From an uncultured Oscillibacter sp. (GTDB lineage: Bacteria > Bacillota > Clostridia > Oscillospirales > Oscillospiraceae): 15,544 nt of DNA. Under the pieces are notes generated by a model. That model worked only from the letters and a program-made list of their open reading frames with translations, made no database searches and had not been told where the DNA came from. The stretch spans positions 1-15,544 of the forward strand of contig CAOJHG010000008.1 of assembly GCA_948435975.1 (NCBI GenBank), written 5' to 3'. Made by a program: the position numbers and the translations under genes. Below, piece by piece: positions 7,029 to 13,969 of this stretch. How positions within the stretch are numbered: position 1 is the stretch's first letter; the number at the start of each line of letters is the position of its first letter.

Positions 7029-7883
7029 ATGAAAACCGGTCTGGTCCTGGAGGGAGGGGCCCTGCGGACGATTTTTTCCTCCGGCGTGTGTGATGCGTTC
7101 CTGGACAGCGGCCTGCCCCTGCCGGATTACACCATCGGCGTCTCTGCCGGAATTGCCTATGGCGTCAGCTATTTGTCCCGCCAAAGCCGCAGGAACCTAC
7201 AGTTAGTGACCCGCTTTGCCAACGACCACCGCTACATGGGCTGGCGGAACCTGGCGAATCCCCGGAACCGCTCATATTTCGGCCTGCGGTTCGCCTATGA
7301 CACCATCCCCAACGAACTGCTTCCGTTCAACTACGACGCCTTTGAAGCCTATCCCGGCGAAGTGGAGGCGGTCGTGACCAACCTGGACACCGGGAAGGCG
7401 GACTATCTGCCCGTGCCCCGGCGGACCAACTGGAACACGCTCCTGCAAGCTACCTGTGCCATCCCGCTGATGTTCCCCATTATCCGGCTGAACGGCGTGC
7501 CCTGTCTCGACGGCGGCTGCTCCGACGCTATCCCCTGGAAGCGGGCCATGGAGGTGGGCTGTGACCGGGTGGTGGTCATTCTGACGCGGGAGCGGGATTA
7601 TATAAAGAAACCAGACCGCACCCTGAGGGTATTTGCCAGGATATTCCGAAAGTATCCCAATTTTGTGGACACCCTCCGCCGGCGAACGGACGCTTACAAC
7701 GCCTGCCGTGAAGAGCTGTTCGCCCTGGAGCGGGAAGGGAAGGCGGTCGTAATCGCGCCGGAAGACACCCTGGGATGCTCCCGGACGGAGAAGGACCTGG
7801 ATAAGCTCCGGGCGCTGTGGCAGGAAGGGTATTTTGCCGGACGGCGCGCTTTGGCTCAGGTGCAGGATTTTTGGACAGAATAA
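7029..7883 (+). CDS. Patatin-like phospholipase/lipid acyl hydrolase
   Basis: Patatin-like enzymes cleave acyl chains from phospholipids with a Ser-Asp dyad. In this 284-residue protein, LVLEGGALRTIF (5-16) is the oxyanion loop, GVSAG (37-41) holds the nucleophile Ser39, and DGG (161-163) holds the partner Asp161. The length and the order of motifs fit the bacterial RssA/YjjU type. There is no signal peptide or membrane helix, so it is probably cytosolic or loosely membrane-bound. The ATG at 7029 follows GAGGTGATT. An earlier ATG at 7024 in another frame is closed after two codons. The gene lies 66 bases after the small membrane protein and may belong to the same transcript; a 6-bp hairpin (6975-6994) lies in the gap. 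A strong terminator follows it. Confidence 0.92.
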   Translation: MKTGLVLEGGALRTIFSSGVCDAFLDSGLPLPDYTIGVSAGIAYGVSYLSRQSRRNLQLVTRFANDHRYMGWRNLANPRNRSYFGLRFAYDTIPNELLPFNYDAFEAYPGEVEAVVTNLDTGKADYLPVPRRTNWNTLLQATCAIPLMFPIIRLNGVPCLDGGCSDAIPWKRAMEVGCDRVVVILTRERDYIKKPDRTLRVFARIFRKYPNFVDTLRRRTDAYNACREELFALEREGKAVVIAPEDTLGCSRTEKDLDKLRALWQEGYFAGRRALAQVQDFWTE

Positions 7884-7888
7884 AACAC

Positions 7889-7918
7889 CAGCGGAGGGCA
7901 GAAATGTACCCTCCGCTG
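7889..7918. terminator. Bidirectional intrinsic terminator
   Basis: A perfect 10-bp GC-rich stem, 7889-7898 with 7909-7918, encloses a 10-base loop. It stands between the convergent patatin and DAACS genes. T-rich sequence follows on each strand (TTATATT on plus; GTGTTTTATT on minus), so it can stop transcription both ways. Confidence 0.9.
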
Positions 7919-7935
7919 TTATATTGCCCTGTCGT

Positions 7936-9204
7936 TCAGCCCATGTGCCGCTTGAACCAGTCTTTTCCGTCTGTGAAGCGGGAGACGATATAGCATACCA
8001 CATAGTCTCCGGCGGCGTTAATCATGGTTGCCGGAGGATCTACCAGGTTGCCGATGGTCACCAGGATAGGGAAAGCCAGCTCCATTTGCTGGGGAAAGAA
8101 AATAGAGCAGATGATGTACTCACCGATGTACCCGCCGCCTGGCACGCCGCTCATGCCCACAGAGCTGAGGACTGCCACCAGCACCACCGGAATCAGCATC
8201 CCGAGATGGAGCTTCTGCCCAAACACGCCCATGACGAACGCAATCTTCAGCACACAGGAAAAGCAGGAACCGTCCATGTGCATCGTAGCTCCCAGAGGAA
8301 GCACCATATCGCTGACATCTTTTGAAATGCCGGTGGCCTCCGCCTCCTCCATATTGGTGGGGATCGTCGCAACGGAGGAGCAGGTCCCCAGAGAAACCAC
8401 GGCGGGCTTGGTGATGTGCCGGAACATCGCCGTCACAGCCCCCGGCCCGCCTCCGAACCAGGCAAACAGGGGCCACGCCGTAAAGATGTACACGAAGCAG
8501 AGGGGATAATACACCGCCAGCGCCCGGCCGTAAGACTCGGTGATCTGGGGGCCGTAAGCTGCCACCAGGTCCGCGAAGAATCCGAAAAAGGCAATGGGGG
8601 CATAGTAAGTGACGAGCTTCACGAAACGCAGCATGACGGCGGCCAGGTCGTCCAGAAAGCGGCCCACAGGCGTCTCTTTTCCGCCGTTGAGGTTCACCGC
8701 AAAGCCGAACAGCAGGGAGAAGACGATCAGCGGCAGCATGGCCCGACGGCTCAGCAGGCCCACGAAGTCCTCAGCGGTAAAGAAGTTCACAATCAGCTCG
8801 GGAATGGTGGCGTAGCTTCCGACCTCTTCCGCCGGGATTTCGCTCCAGGCACTGAGGACCGGGGGGAAAGCGGTCATGAGCAGGAACATGATGACCGCCG
8901 CAATGGCCCCGGTGACGACGAAGGTCCCCACGGTCACGCCCATGATCTTCCCGGCCCGCTTCCGGCTCTGCATACTGGCGACGGCGCTGGAGATGGAAGC
9001 AAATACCATGGGCACCACGATGCAGAACATCATATTGATAAATACCGTGCCCAGGGGCTTGAGGATGGACGCGCCGGGGCTGATGAGCTGGCCATCCGCG
9101 CCCTTCACCACAGGGAAGCGCCAGCCCACGACAGCGCCCAGGATCATAGCGGCCAGCATAACGGCCAGGAACGCATAGTTTCCAGCGGCGGATCTCTTTT
9201 CCAT
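7936..9204 (-). CDS. DAACS-family amino acid/dicarboxylate:cation symporter
   Basis: The 422-residue membrane protein has the elevator-type DAACS architecture (GltPh/GltP/SstT fold). Hairpin loop 1 has SLGTCSSVATIP (271-282). The metal-binding MHMDGS is at 308-313 (usually NMDGT). Hairpin loop 2 has SGVPGGG (352-358). The last helix has VDPPATMINAAGD (388-400). Compared with GltPh from memory, Asp394 (amino-group binding), Asn401 and Asp405 are kept as Asp389, Asn396 and Asp400. Arg397, which holds the acidic side chain, is Ala392. That argues for a neutral or otherwise non-acidic amino acid. The ATG at 9204 follows GGAGGGAA. It begins 36 bases after the DapF-like gene and shares its operon. 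The family is sure; the substrate is inferred. Confidence 0.93.
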   Translation of the reverse strand: MEKRSAAGNYAFLAVMLAAMILGAVVGWRFPVVKGADGQLISPGASILKPLGTVFINMMFCIVVPMVFASISSAVASMQSRKRAGKIMGVTVGTFVVTGAIAAVIMFLLMTAFPPVLSAWSEIPAEEVGSYATIPELIVNFFTAEDFVGLLSRRAMLPLIVFSLLFGFAVNLNGGKETPVGRFLDDLAAVMLRFVKLVTYYAPIAFFGFFADLVAAYGPQITESYGRALAVYYPLCFVYIFTAWPLFAWFGGGPGAVTAMFRHITKPAVVSLGTCSSVATIPTNMEEAEATGISKDVSDMVLPLGATMHMDGSCFSCVLKIAFVMGVFGQKLHLGMLIPVVLVAVLSSVGMSGVPGGGYIGEYIICSIFFPQQMELAFPILVTIGNLVDPPATMINAAGDYVVCYIVSRFTDGKDWFKRHMG

Positions 9205-9240
9205 AATTTCCCTCCATTTTTCCGGCAGGCTGTTTGGCGC

Positions 9241-10089
9241 TTACTGCATCAATTCCGGAAGCTCCTCGTCGAAGACTTCTCCCTCAGCAACAATGTTGGT
9301 GGGGCCGGTGAGATAGAGATGCTTGATGCGGCTGTTGTTCCGTACAGCGTCAATGATGAGCGTCCCGCCAGTCATTTCCGCACGGACGCCGCAGCCGCTC
9401 ACCTTTCCCTGAAGCGTCAGCACCGTTACTACAGAGCCGGTGCCCGTCCCGCAGGCATAGGTAAAATCTTCTACGCCGCGCTCAAAGGTCCGCTCGTAAA
9501 TGGCGTCCTCTCCAATGATCTCGTAAAAGTTCACGTTGGCTCCCTTGGGGAATGCGGGGTGCCAGCGGAGCTTCCGGCCCAGCTCCCTCAGCTCATGCTC
9601 GCCGGCCTGCCGCAGATTGGCGTATGGGATGACCGCGTGGGGCAGGCCGGGGGTCCCCAGCTCCACGTAAGAGCAGGCATAGCGCACGCCGTCCACTTCT
9701 ACAGCGGAGTCGAGCTGTACAGTGGTGGGGTCGTTGAGGCGGACGCGGTAGAGACGGCGGTCGATGCGCTGCCCGGTTACGGTGCCGGAATCGGTTTCCA
9801 CGGCCTGCGTTTCTCCGGCCAATCCCGTTTCATATCCATACCGGCAGATACAGCGGGCGCCGTTTCCGCACATCTCGCCCACGCTGCCGTCGGCGTTATA
9901 GAAGAGCATTCGGAAATCTCCGCCCTGGCTGGGAGCTTCCACCACCATCAGGCCGTCCGCCCCAATGGACAACCGCCGTTCGCAGAGGGTCCGGGCGATT
10001 TGCGGGAAGGCTTCCAGAGGCAGGCGTTCTTCCAGGTTGTTCAAGATGATGAAGTCGTTCCCGGCGCCGTTCATCTTCCAGAATTTCAT
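9241..10089 (-). CDS. DapF-family amino acid epimerase/racemase
   Basis: DapF enzymes invert an alpha-carbon using two cysteines, without cofactor; diaminopimelate is the classical substrate. This 282-residue protein has both: Cys74 in EMCGNGARC and Cys213 in YACGTGTGS, with GAGNDF (8-13) near the N-terminus and ERG at 203-205. The usual GNPH motif, whose Asn contacts the distal end of diaminopimelate, reads GLPH here (148-151), and the segment before it carries extra residues. I therefore infer a paralogue that may act on another amino acid, as known for histidine racemase in this family. The frame is open to an ATG at 10167, but MKFWKMNGAGNDF at 10089 matches the family start and has an AGGAGG site. 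The dapF name would be used by most pipelines. Confidence 0.88.
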   Translation of the reverse strand: MKFWKMNGAGNDFIILNNLEERLPLEAFPQIARTLCERRLSIGADGLMVVEAPSQGGDFRMLFYNADGSVGEMCGNGARCICRYGYETGLAGETQAVETDSGTVTGQRIDRRLYRVRLNDPTTVQLDSAVEVDGVRYACSYVELGTPGLPHAVIPYANLRQAGEHELRELGRKLRWHPAFPKGANVNFYEIIGEDAIYERTFERGVEDFTYACGTGTGSVVTVLTLQGKVSGCGVRAEMTGGTLIIDAVRNNSRIKHLYLTGPTNIVAEGEVFDEELPELMQ

Positions 10090-10111
10090 GCAGACGCCTC
10101 CTTTCTCCTCT

Positions 10112-10117
10112 ATTATA
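10112..10117 (-). promoter_or_regulatory. Putative -10 box for the DapF-like/symporter operon
   Basis: The minus strand reads TATAAT here, about 22 bases upstream of the DapF-like ATG, with the ribosome site between. No good -35 box stands 16-18 bases upstream (TATTCA is the nearest), which may mean activator dependence. Confidence 0.45.
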
Positions 10118-10190
10118 GCCGCTCGAAAAGCAAATGAATACATAGAAAGGTGCTGATTACCTTGCAAAAAATGCTCTTAGGCGGGGCCTC

Positions 10191-10219
10191 TTGATTTCGG
10201 CGGGGAAACCCAGTATGAT
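10191..10219 (+). promoter_or_regulatory. Putative promoter of the TetR gene
   Basis: TTGATT (10191-10196) and TATGAT (10214-10219) are 17 bases apart. The predicted start lies near 10226, just ahead of the AAAGGAGG ribosome site (10236-10243). A heptamer GGCGGGG occurs at 10180-10186 and again at 10199-10205, flanking the -35 box, and could be part of an operator. Confidence 0.55.
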
Positions 10220-10251
10220 TAGGACAAAAAGTGTGAAAGGAGGCGTTCGCT

Positions 10252-10842
10252 GTGCCGCGGAAAAACAGCCGCAACACAAAAGGCCGCATCATCTCCGCCG
10301 CCTGGAAGCTCTTCTATGAGCAGGGCTATGAGGATACGACCATTGAGGATATTGTGTTTGAATCTGAAACTTCCAAGGGGTCCTTTTACCACTATTTCGA
10401 CGGGAAGGATGCGCTTTTAGGGACCTTGGCCTATGTCTTTGACGAAAAGTACGAGGAGCTGAAAGAGACCATGACCCCCGCTCAGAACGCCATGGAAAAG
10501 CTGGTCTACCTCAACCACGAGCTCTTTGCCATGATAGACGGCGGAATCTCCCTGGACCTGCTGGCCCGCCTGCTCTCAACCCAGCTATTGGCACGGGGGG
10601 AAAAGCATCTCCTGGACCGGAACCGCACCTACTTTAAGCTCCTCCGTCAGATTGTCGCCGAGGGCCAGCGCACAGGGCAGCTCCGGGAGGACATGACCAG
10701 CAACGAGATCGTGAAAGCCTACGCCCTCTGGGAACGGGCCCTGCTCTATGACTGGTGTCTCTGCGGTGGGGAATACTCCCTGGTCTCTTATACAGACAAA
10801 GTAACTCCGATGTTCCTGGAGAGCTACCGGGCGCAGGTCTGA
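10252..10842 (+). CDS. TetR/AcrR-family transcriptional regulator
   Basis: The 196-residue protein has a TetR DNA-binding domain at about 10-56. The helix-turn-helix is TTIEDIVFESETSKGSFYHYF (29-49), with the family's characteristic YHYF end. The remaining 140 residues form the variable all-helical ligand-binding and dimer part, rich in Leu and aromatic residues; the ligand cannot be told. GTG at 10252 is chosen because AAAGGAGG lies eight bases upstream and the protein begins MPRKNSRNTKGRI, a typical basic lead-in. The gene is divergent from the DapF-like operon and upstream of, and parallel to, the PutP-type symporter, so either transport unit, or itself, could be its target. The family is certain, the regulon unknown. 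Confidence 0.94.
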   Translation: MPRKNSRNTKGRIISAAWKLFYEQGYEDTTIEDIVFESETSKGSFYHYFDGKDALLGTLAYVFDEKYEELKETMTPAQNAMEKLVYLNHELFAMIDGGISLDLLARLLSTQLLARGEKHLLDRNRTYFKLLRQIVAEGQRTGQLREDMTSNEIVKAYALWERALLYDWCLCGGEYSLVSYTDKVTPMFLESYRAQV

Positions 10843-10899
10843 GAAAAAATTTATTTTATAGTTAAACAGCATTCTAGTGATTCATTCTGGAGAAAATGA

Positions 10900-10923
10900 C
10901 TGAAATTAAAAGATTTTATTCAG
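10900..10923. repeat. AT-rich imperfect inverted repeat upstream of the symporter
   Basis: CTGAA (10900-10904) pairs with TTCAG (10919-10923), and an inner AAAA/TTTT also pairs. It lies about 70 bases upstream of the putative symporter -10 box in an AT-rich gap of 196 bases. It may be an operator, possibly for TetR, or a weak terminator. Confidence 0.25.
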
Positions 10924-10988
10924 ATTGGACAAATATAGTTTTAGAAAAAGTCTATACTTCGTTCTGTATTTTGTTCTTGTTTCCGTTG

Positions 10989-10997
10989 TGGTATGAT
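10989..10997 (+). promoter_or_regulatory. Putative extended -10 promoter of the PutP-type symporter
   Basis: TGG directly precedes TATGAT (10992-10997), giving an extended -10 element. The only -35-like word nearby, TTGTTC (10971-10976), is 15 bases away, so the -35 is weak. A start near 11004 leaves a short leader with AAAAGGAGAG before the ATG. Confidence 0.45.
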
Positions 10998-11038
10998 GGC
11001 AGGCGCTGGCAAGAAATCATATCAAAAGGAGAGAGAAC

Positions 11039-12571
11039 ATGACTTCCGCACAAATCTGTATTATCCTGGCAATCGCCGCCTACCTCATCGCCATGGTGGG
11101 CGTGGGCGTCTATTTCAGCCGTTCCGGAGGCGAGTCCTCCAGTGATTTTTTCCTGGGCGGCCGCCGTTTGGGTCCTGTCGTCACCGCCATGAGCGCCGAG
11201 GCGTCCGATATGAGCAGTTACCTTCTGATGGGTCTGCCTGGACTGGCGTACTTATGCGGCGTGGCTGAGGTGGGCTGGACGGTCATCGGCCTGGCGGCGG
11301 GCACCTACCTGAACTGGCTGATTGTTGCCAAACGCCTGCGCCGCTATTCCGCCGTCACTGGGGCCATCACCATTCCTGACTTTTTCTCCCGCCGCTACGG
11401 GGACCAGAGGCACATCCTGGCCTGCATCGCGGCGGCTGTCATTCTGATTTTTTTCATCCCTTACACGGCTTCCGGGTTTAAGGCGGTGGGAACTCTCTTC
11501 AACAGCCTCCTGGGTGTAGACTACCATGCCGCTATGATTGCTGGCGCGTTGGTTATTATTGGCTATACGGTGCTGGGCGGCTTCCTGGCAGTCTCTACCA
11601 CGGACTTGATTCAGAGCGTCGTCATGTCCATCGCCCTTTTGGTCATCATCGTTTACGGCGTTCAGGCGGCGGGCGGATGGGACGCGGTGGCGGCGAACGC
11701 TTCCGCGCTTCCGGGGTATCTGAACCTTACCCAAGGCTATGACCGCGCCGCCGGTGAAGCCGCATCCTTTGGCTTTCTGAGCATCGTCTCGACCCTGGCG
11801 TGGGGGCTGGGCTACTTTGGAATGCCTCACATTTTGCTGCGCTTCATGGCTATCGAGGATGAGGAAAAGCTGAAGGTCTCCCGCCGGATCGCCTCAGTGT
11901 GGGTGGTCATTTCCATGGCGGCGGCGATTTTGATTGGTATTGTGGGCTATGCCGTTTCTGCGGCTGGGGGGATTCCCTTCCTGACTACCAGCGCGGAGTC
12001 CGAAACGGTTGTGATTGCCCTGTCTAATCTTATGAGCGGAAGCGGAGCCGTCCTGGCTCTGGTGGCAGGCGTGATTCTGGCGGGCATCCTGGCGGCTACC
12101 ATGTCCACCGCCGATTCCCAACTGCTGACCGCCGCATCCAGTGTTTCCCAGAACCTTCTGGAAGAGTTCCTGGGGGTCAAGATGAGCAGAAGGGCCTCTA
12201 TGCTGGCCGCACGTGGCACCGTTGTGGCGATTGCGGTGATCGGCGTAGCCCTGGCCTGGAATCCGGACAGCTCTGTATTTCGAGTGGTGTCCTTTGCCTG
12301 GGCGGGCTTCGGCGGAGCGTTTGGGCCGGTGGTGCTGTTCGCCTTGTTCTGGAGGCGCTCCAATATGCAGGGGGCGCTGGCAGGCATGGTCGCGGGAGGC
12401 GTGACAGTGTTTGTGTGGAAGTTCTTGATTGCTCCCAGGGGCGGCGTATGGGCCATTTATGAGCTGCTGCCGGCGTTCCTTGTGGGCTGTGCGGCGATTG
12501 CGGCGGTGAGCCTGATGACCGCAGAGCCTGCCCGGGAGATCACGGATACGTTTGACCAGGTGCGCGGGTGA
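11039..12571 (+). CDS. putP: Sodium:solute symporter, PutP (sodium/proline) type
   Basis: Members of the SSS family import a solute with sodium; PutP carries proline. The 510-residue protein has the usual length and about 13 hydrophobic segments. GGRRLGPVVTAMSAEASDMSSYLLMGLPG (40-68) matches the PutP region that holds the sodium site; Asp57 and Ser59 fit E. coli Asp55 and Ser57. The second sodium-site segment, TMSTADSQLLTAASSVSQNL, lies near residues 355-375. FWRRSNMQGALAGMVAGG near 440-457 is also typical of PutP. The ATG at 11039 follows AAAAGGAGAG. It follows the TetR gene in the same direction but has its own promoter and ends in a terminator. Proline is the most likely substrate by these residues, though related symporters with other substrates cannot be excluded. 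Confidence 0.9.
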   Translation: MTSAQICIILAIAAYLIAMVGVGVYFSRSGGESSSDFFLGGRRLGPVVTAMSAEASDMSSYLLMGLPGLAYLCGVAEVGWTVIGLAAGTYLNWLIVAKRLRRYSAVTGAITIPDFFSRRYGDQRHILACIAAAVILIFFIPYTASGFKAVGTLFNSLLGVDYHAAMIAGALVIIGYTVLGGFLAVSTTDLIQSVVMSIALLVIIVYGVQAAGGWDAVAANASALPGYLNLTQGYDRAAGEAASFGFLSIVSTLAWGLGYFGMPHILLRFMAIEDEEKLKVSRRIASVWVVISMAAAILIGIVGYAVSAAGGIPFLTTSAESETVVIALSNLMSGSGAVLALVAGVILAGILAATMSTADSQLLTAASSVSQNLLEEFLGVKMSRRASMLAARGTVVAIAVIGVALAWNPDSSVFRVVSFAWAGFGGAFGPVVLFALFWRRSNMQGALAGMVAGGVTVFVWKFLIAPRGGVWAIYELLPAFLVGCAAIAAVSLMTAEPAREITDTFDQVRG

Positions 12572-12602
12572 CACAAAATTATGCCTTTCAAATCAACCTG
12601 AG

Positions 12603-12635
12603 AAGTGCGGTGGCTGGCTTGGCCGCCGTACTTTT
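12603..12635 (+). terminator. Intrinsic terminator after the PutP-type gene
   Basis: An 11-bp stem (12604-12614 with 12622-12632, two G-T wobbles, 7-base loop), extendable by one A-T pair, is followed by TTTCTGT. It lies about 30 bases past the symporter stop and separates it from the next promoter. Confidence 0.8.
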
Positions 12636-12692
12636 CTGTAGGCGGATTTTGGGGAGAGTTCTTATTCTTTCTTCTCTATTCCGCCGCAAATG

Positions 12693-12701
12693 TGTTATAC
12701 T
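12693..12701 (+). promoter_or_regulatory. Putative extended -10 promoter of the Cys-rich gene/tcdA operon
   Basis: TGT precedes TATACT (12696-12701), an extended -10 element about 35 bases before the ATG at 12736. The -35 position is pyrimidine-rich (TCTCTA) without a good match. Confidence 0.45.
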
Positions 12702-12735
12702 AGCTGGAGACAGAAATGCGCAAGGAGGGCAAGAC

Positions 12736-13101
12736 ATGGATTGCGGACATTGCGGGGGATGCTGTTCCCCCCATGGAGGCTGCGGCGAGACCTTGGCGCT
12801 GACAGCGGAGGAGCTGGCTATGCTGAGGCGTTTTGCCCAGATACCCTTCCTTCCTATGGCTGGGAAGTCCCCGGAAGAGGCTCCGGTCTTCCTGGAAGAC
12901 GGCGAAGCTCTGGCGGAGGCTGATGGGACTGCGCTCCTGGGGCTTGCGGGGAAGGGGCTGATTCGGCTGGACTGGGATATCCCTCTTTCCAACTTTGGCT
13001 ATGAGGCTTACAAGGATTACCCTTTTCATGGAAGCATGGCGCTTACGGCGCGGGGACTGGCGGCGGTGGAGCTGCTGGAAATTCAAGGGATTGAGGAGTG
13101 A
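12736..13101 (+). CDS. Small Cys-rich N-terminal protein, unknown function, cotranscribed with tcdA
   Basis: I do not recognise this 121-residue protein. Its first 16 residues hold five cysteines (3, 6, 9, 10, 16) and two histidines (5, 13) in the order CGHCGGCCSPHGGC, which looks like a zinc or Fe-S site. The rest, starting LALTAEELAMLRRFAQI (20-36) and ending in GSMALTARGLAAVELLEI (99-116), looks like a small winged-helix domain with a beta hairpin around 68-80. The frame is open upstream to 12568, but that start would cross the terminator and promoter. ATG at 12736 has AAGGAGGGC nine bases upstream. It ends seven bases before tcdA starts, so they form an operon. A metal- or redox-sensing regulator or an accessory to the tRNA modification are possible; neither is shown. 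Confidence 0.8.
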   Translation: MDCGHCGGCCSPHGGCGETLALTAEELAMLRRFAQIPFLPMAGKSPEEAPVFLEDGEALAEADGTALLGLAGKGLIRLDWDIPLSNFGYEAYKDYPFHGSMALTARGLAAVELLEIQGIEE

Positions 13102-13108
13102 AAGCGGT

Positions 13109-13852
13109 ATGACAGACGCATTTTCCCGCACCGCCCTCCTGCTGGGGGAAGCGGGCGCGGCACGTCTCCAGCGGGCGCGGGTGGCGGTGTTTGGCTTGGG
13201 CGGCGTGGGCGGCTGGGCGGCGGAAGCTCTGGCCCGCAGCGGTATAGGCGCTTTGGACTTGATTGACGACGACAAGATCGCCTTGTCCAATCTGAACCGG
13301 CAGATTTTCGCGCTCACGTCCACTGTAGGGCAGGACAAGGCGGACGCGGCAAGGGCAAGGCTCCTGGACATCAACCCGGCGGCGGATATCCGAGCCTATA
13401 AGGTGTTTTACGGCCCCCGGACCGCCGGACAGTTTGATTTTACCCAATATGACTACATCATTGACGCTATCGACACCGTTACCGCGAAGCTGGAGCTGGT
13501 CCAGCAGGCTCAGGCGGCTGGAACGCCTATAATCAGTTCCATGGGCACCGGGAACAAGCTGGACCCCGCTGCGCTGAGGATAGCGGATATCTATGAAACC
13601 GCGGTCTGTCCTCTGGCGCGGGTCATGCGGAAGGAGCTGAGACGGCGGGGCGTCCGGTCGCTGAAGGTTGCGTATTCCCAAGAGGAGCCGCGTAAGCCGA
13701 GAAAGGAAATCATGCTTCCCCAAGAGGCGGAACCGGACCGGGATGGAACGCCCAGCCGGAGGCCTGTGCCGGGAAGCTGTGCGTTTGTACCCCCGGCGGC
13801 GGGCCTGCTGATTGCCAGCGAGGTTGTGAAGGACCTGATTGAGAGCCCTTGA
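13109..13852 (+). CDS. tcdA: tRNA threonylcarbamoyladenosine dehydratase (ThiF/HesA E1-like)
   Basis: TcdA uses ATP to cyclise t6A at position 37 of ANN-decoding tRNAs to ct6A. The 247-residue protein has the E1-like fold: nucleotide loop GLGGVGG (29-35), DDDKIALSNLNRQ (53-65) with the conserved Asp and Asn/Arg residues, and IDAIDTV (118-124). The candidate catalytic Cys167 sits in ETAVCPLAR, and GTGNKLDP (146-153) is typical of the TcdA branch rather than MoeB or ThiF. There is no zinc-binding Cys pair, which also fits TcdA. The ATG at 13109 follows GAGGAGTG; the open frame upstream (from 12995) overlaps the preceding gene and is rejected. It is the second gene of its operon. No sulfur-acceptor CsdE partner is in view. 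Confidence 0.92.
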   Translation: MTDAFSRTALLLGEAGAARLQRARVAVFGLGGVGGWAAEALARSGIGALDLIDDDKIALSNLNRQIFALTSTVGQDKADAARARLLDINPAADIRAYKVFYGPRTAGQFDFTQYDYIIDAIDTVTAKLELVQQAQAAGTPIISSMGTGNKLDPAALRIADIYETAVCPLARVMRKELRRRGVRSLKVAYSQEEPRKPRKEIMLPQEAEPDRDGTPSRRPVPGSCAFVPPAAGLLIASEVVKDLIESP

Positions 13853-13916
13853 ATGGAGGCTTTGCCGTTTTCGTATATCGGAAATTGTGGGAAATAGTAT
13901 TAAAAATTTCAATTCT

Positions 13917-13950
13917 ATATTGACAATATTTTCGTTCTATAATAATATTG
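13917..13950 (+). promoter_or_regulatory. DUF2089 gene promoter with overlapping palindromic half-sites
   Basis: TTGACA (13920-13925) and TAATAT (13943-13948) are 17 bases apart, a strong sigma-A-like promoter. Three copies of one half-site overlie it: ATATTG (13917-13922), CAATATT (13924-13930) and AATATTG (13944-13950). The first two make a 6-1-6 palindrome over the -35 box; the last two make a perfect 7-13-7 inverted repeat. Such an arrangement suits a repressor, perhaps the HTH protein encoded just downstream. Confidence 0.65.
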
Positions 13951-13969
13951 ATGAAAAGGAGTTGATTAC

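Noticed and set aside
8416..10137. A 573-codon plus-strand open frame across the symporter and DapF-like genes
   Set aside because: It spans two real minus-strand genes, is rich in His, Gly and Arg as typical of GC-rich shadows, and has no recognisable motif.
10090..10167. Upstream extension of the DapF-like protein to 10167
   Set aside because: The family N-terminus begins at MKFWKMNGAGNDF (10089), and the extension would cover the ribosome site and the -10 box.
12568..12735. Upstream extension of the Cys-rich protein to 12568
   Set aside because: The extension would cross the intrinsic terminator at 12603-12635 and the promoter near 12696; the ATG at 12736 has a strong ribosome site.
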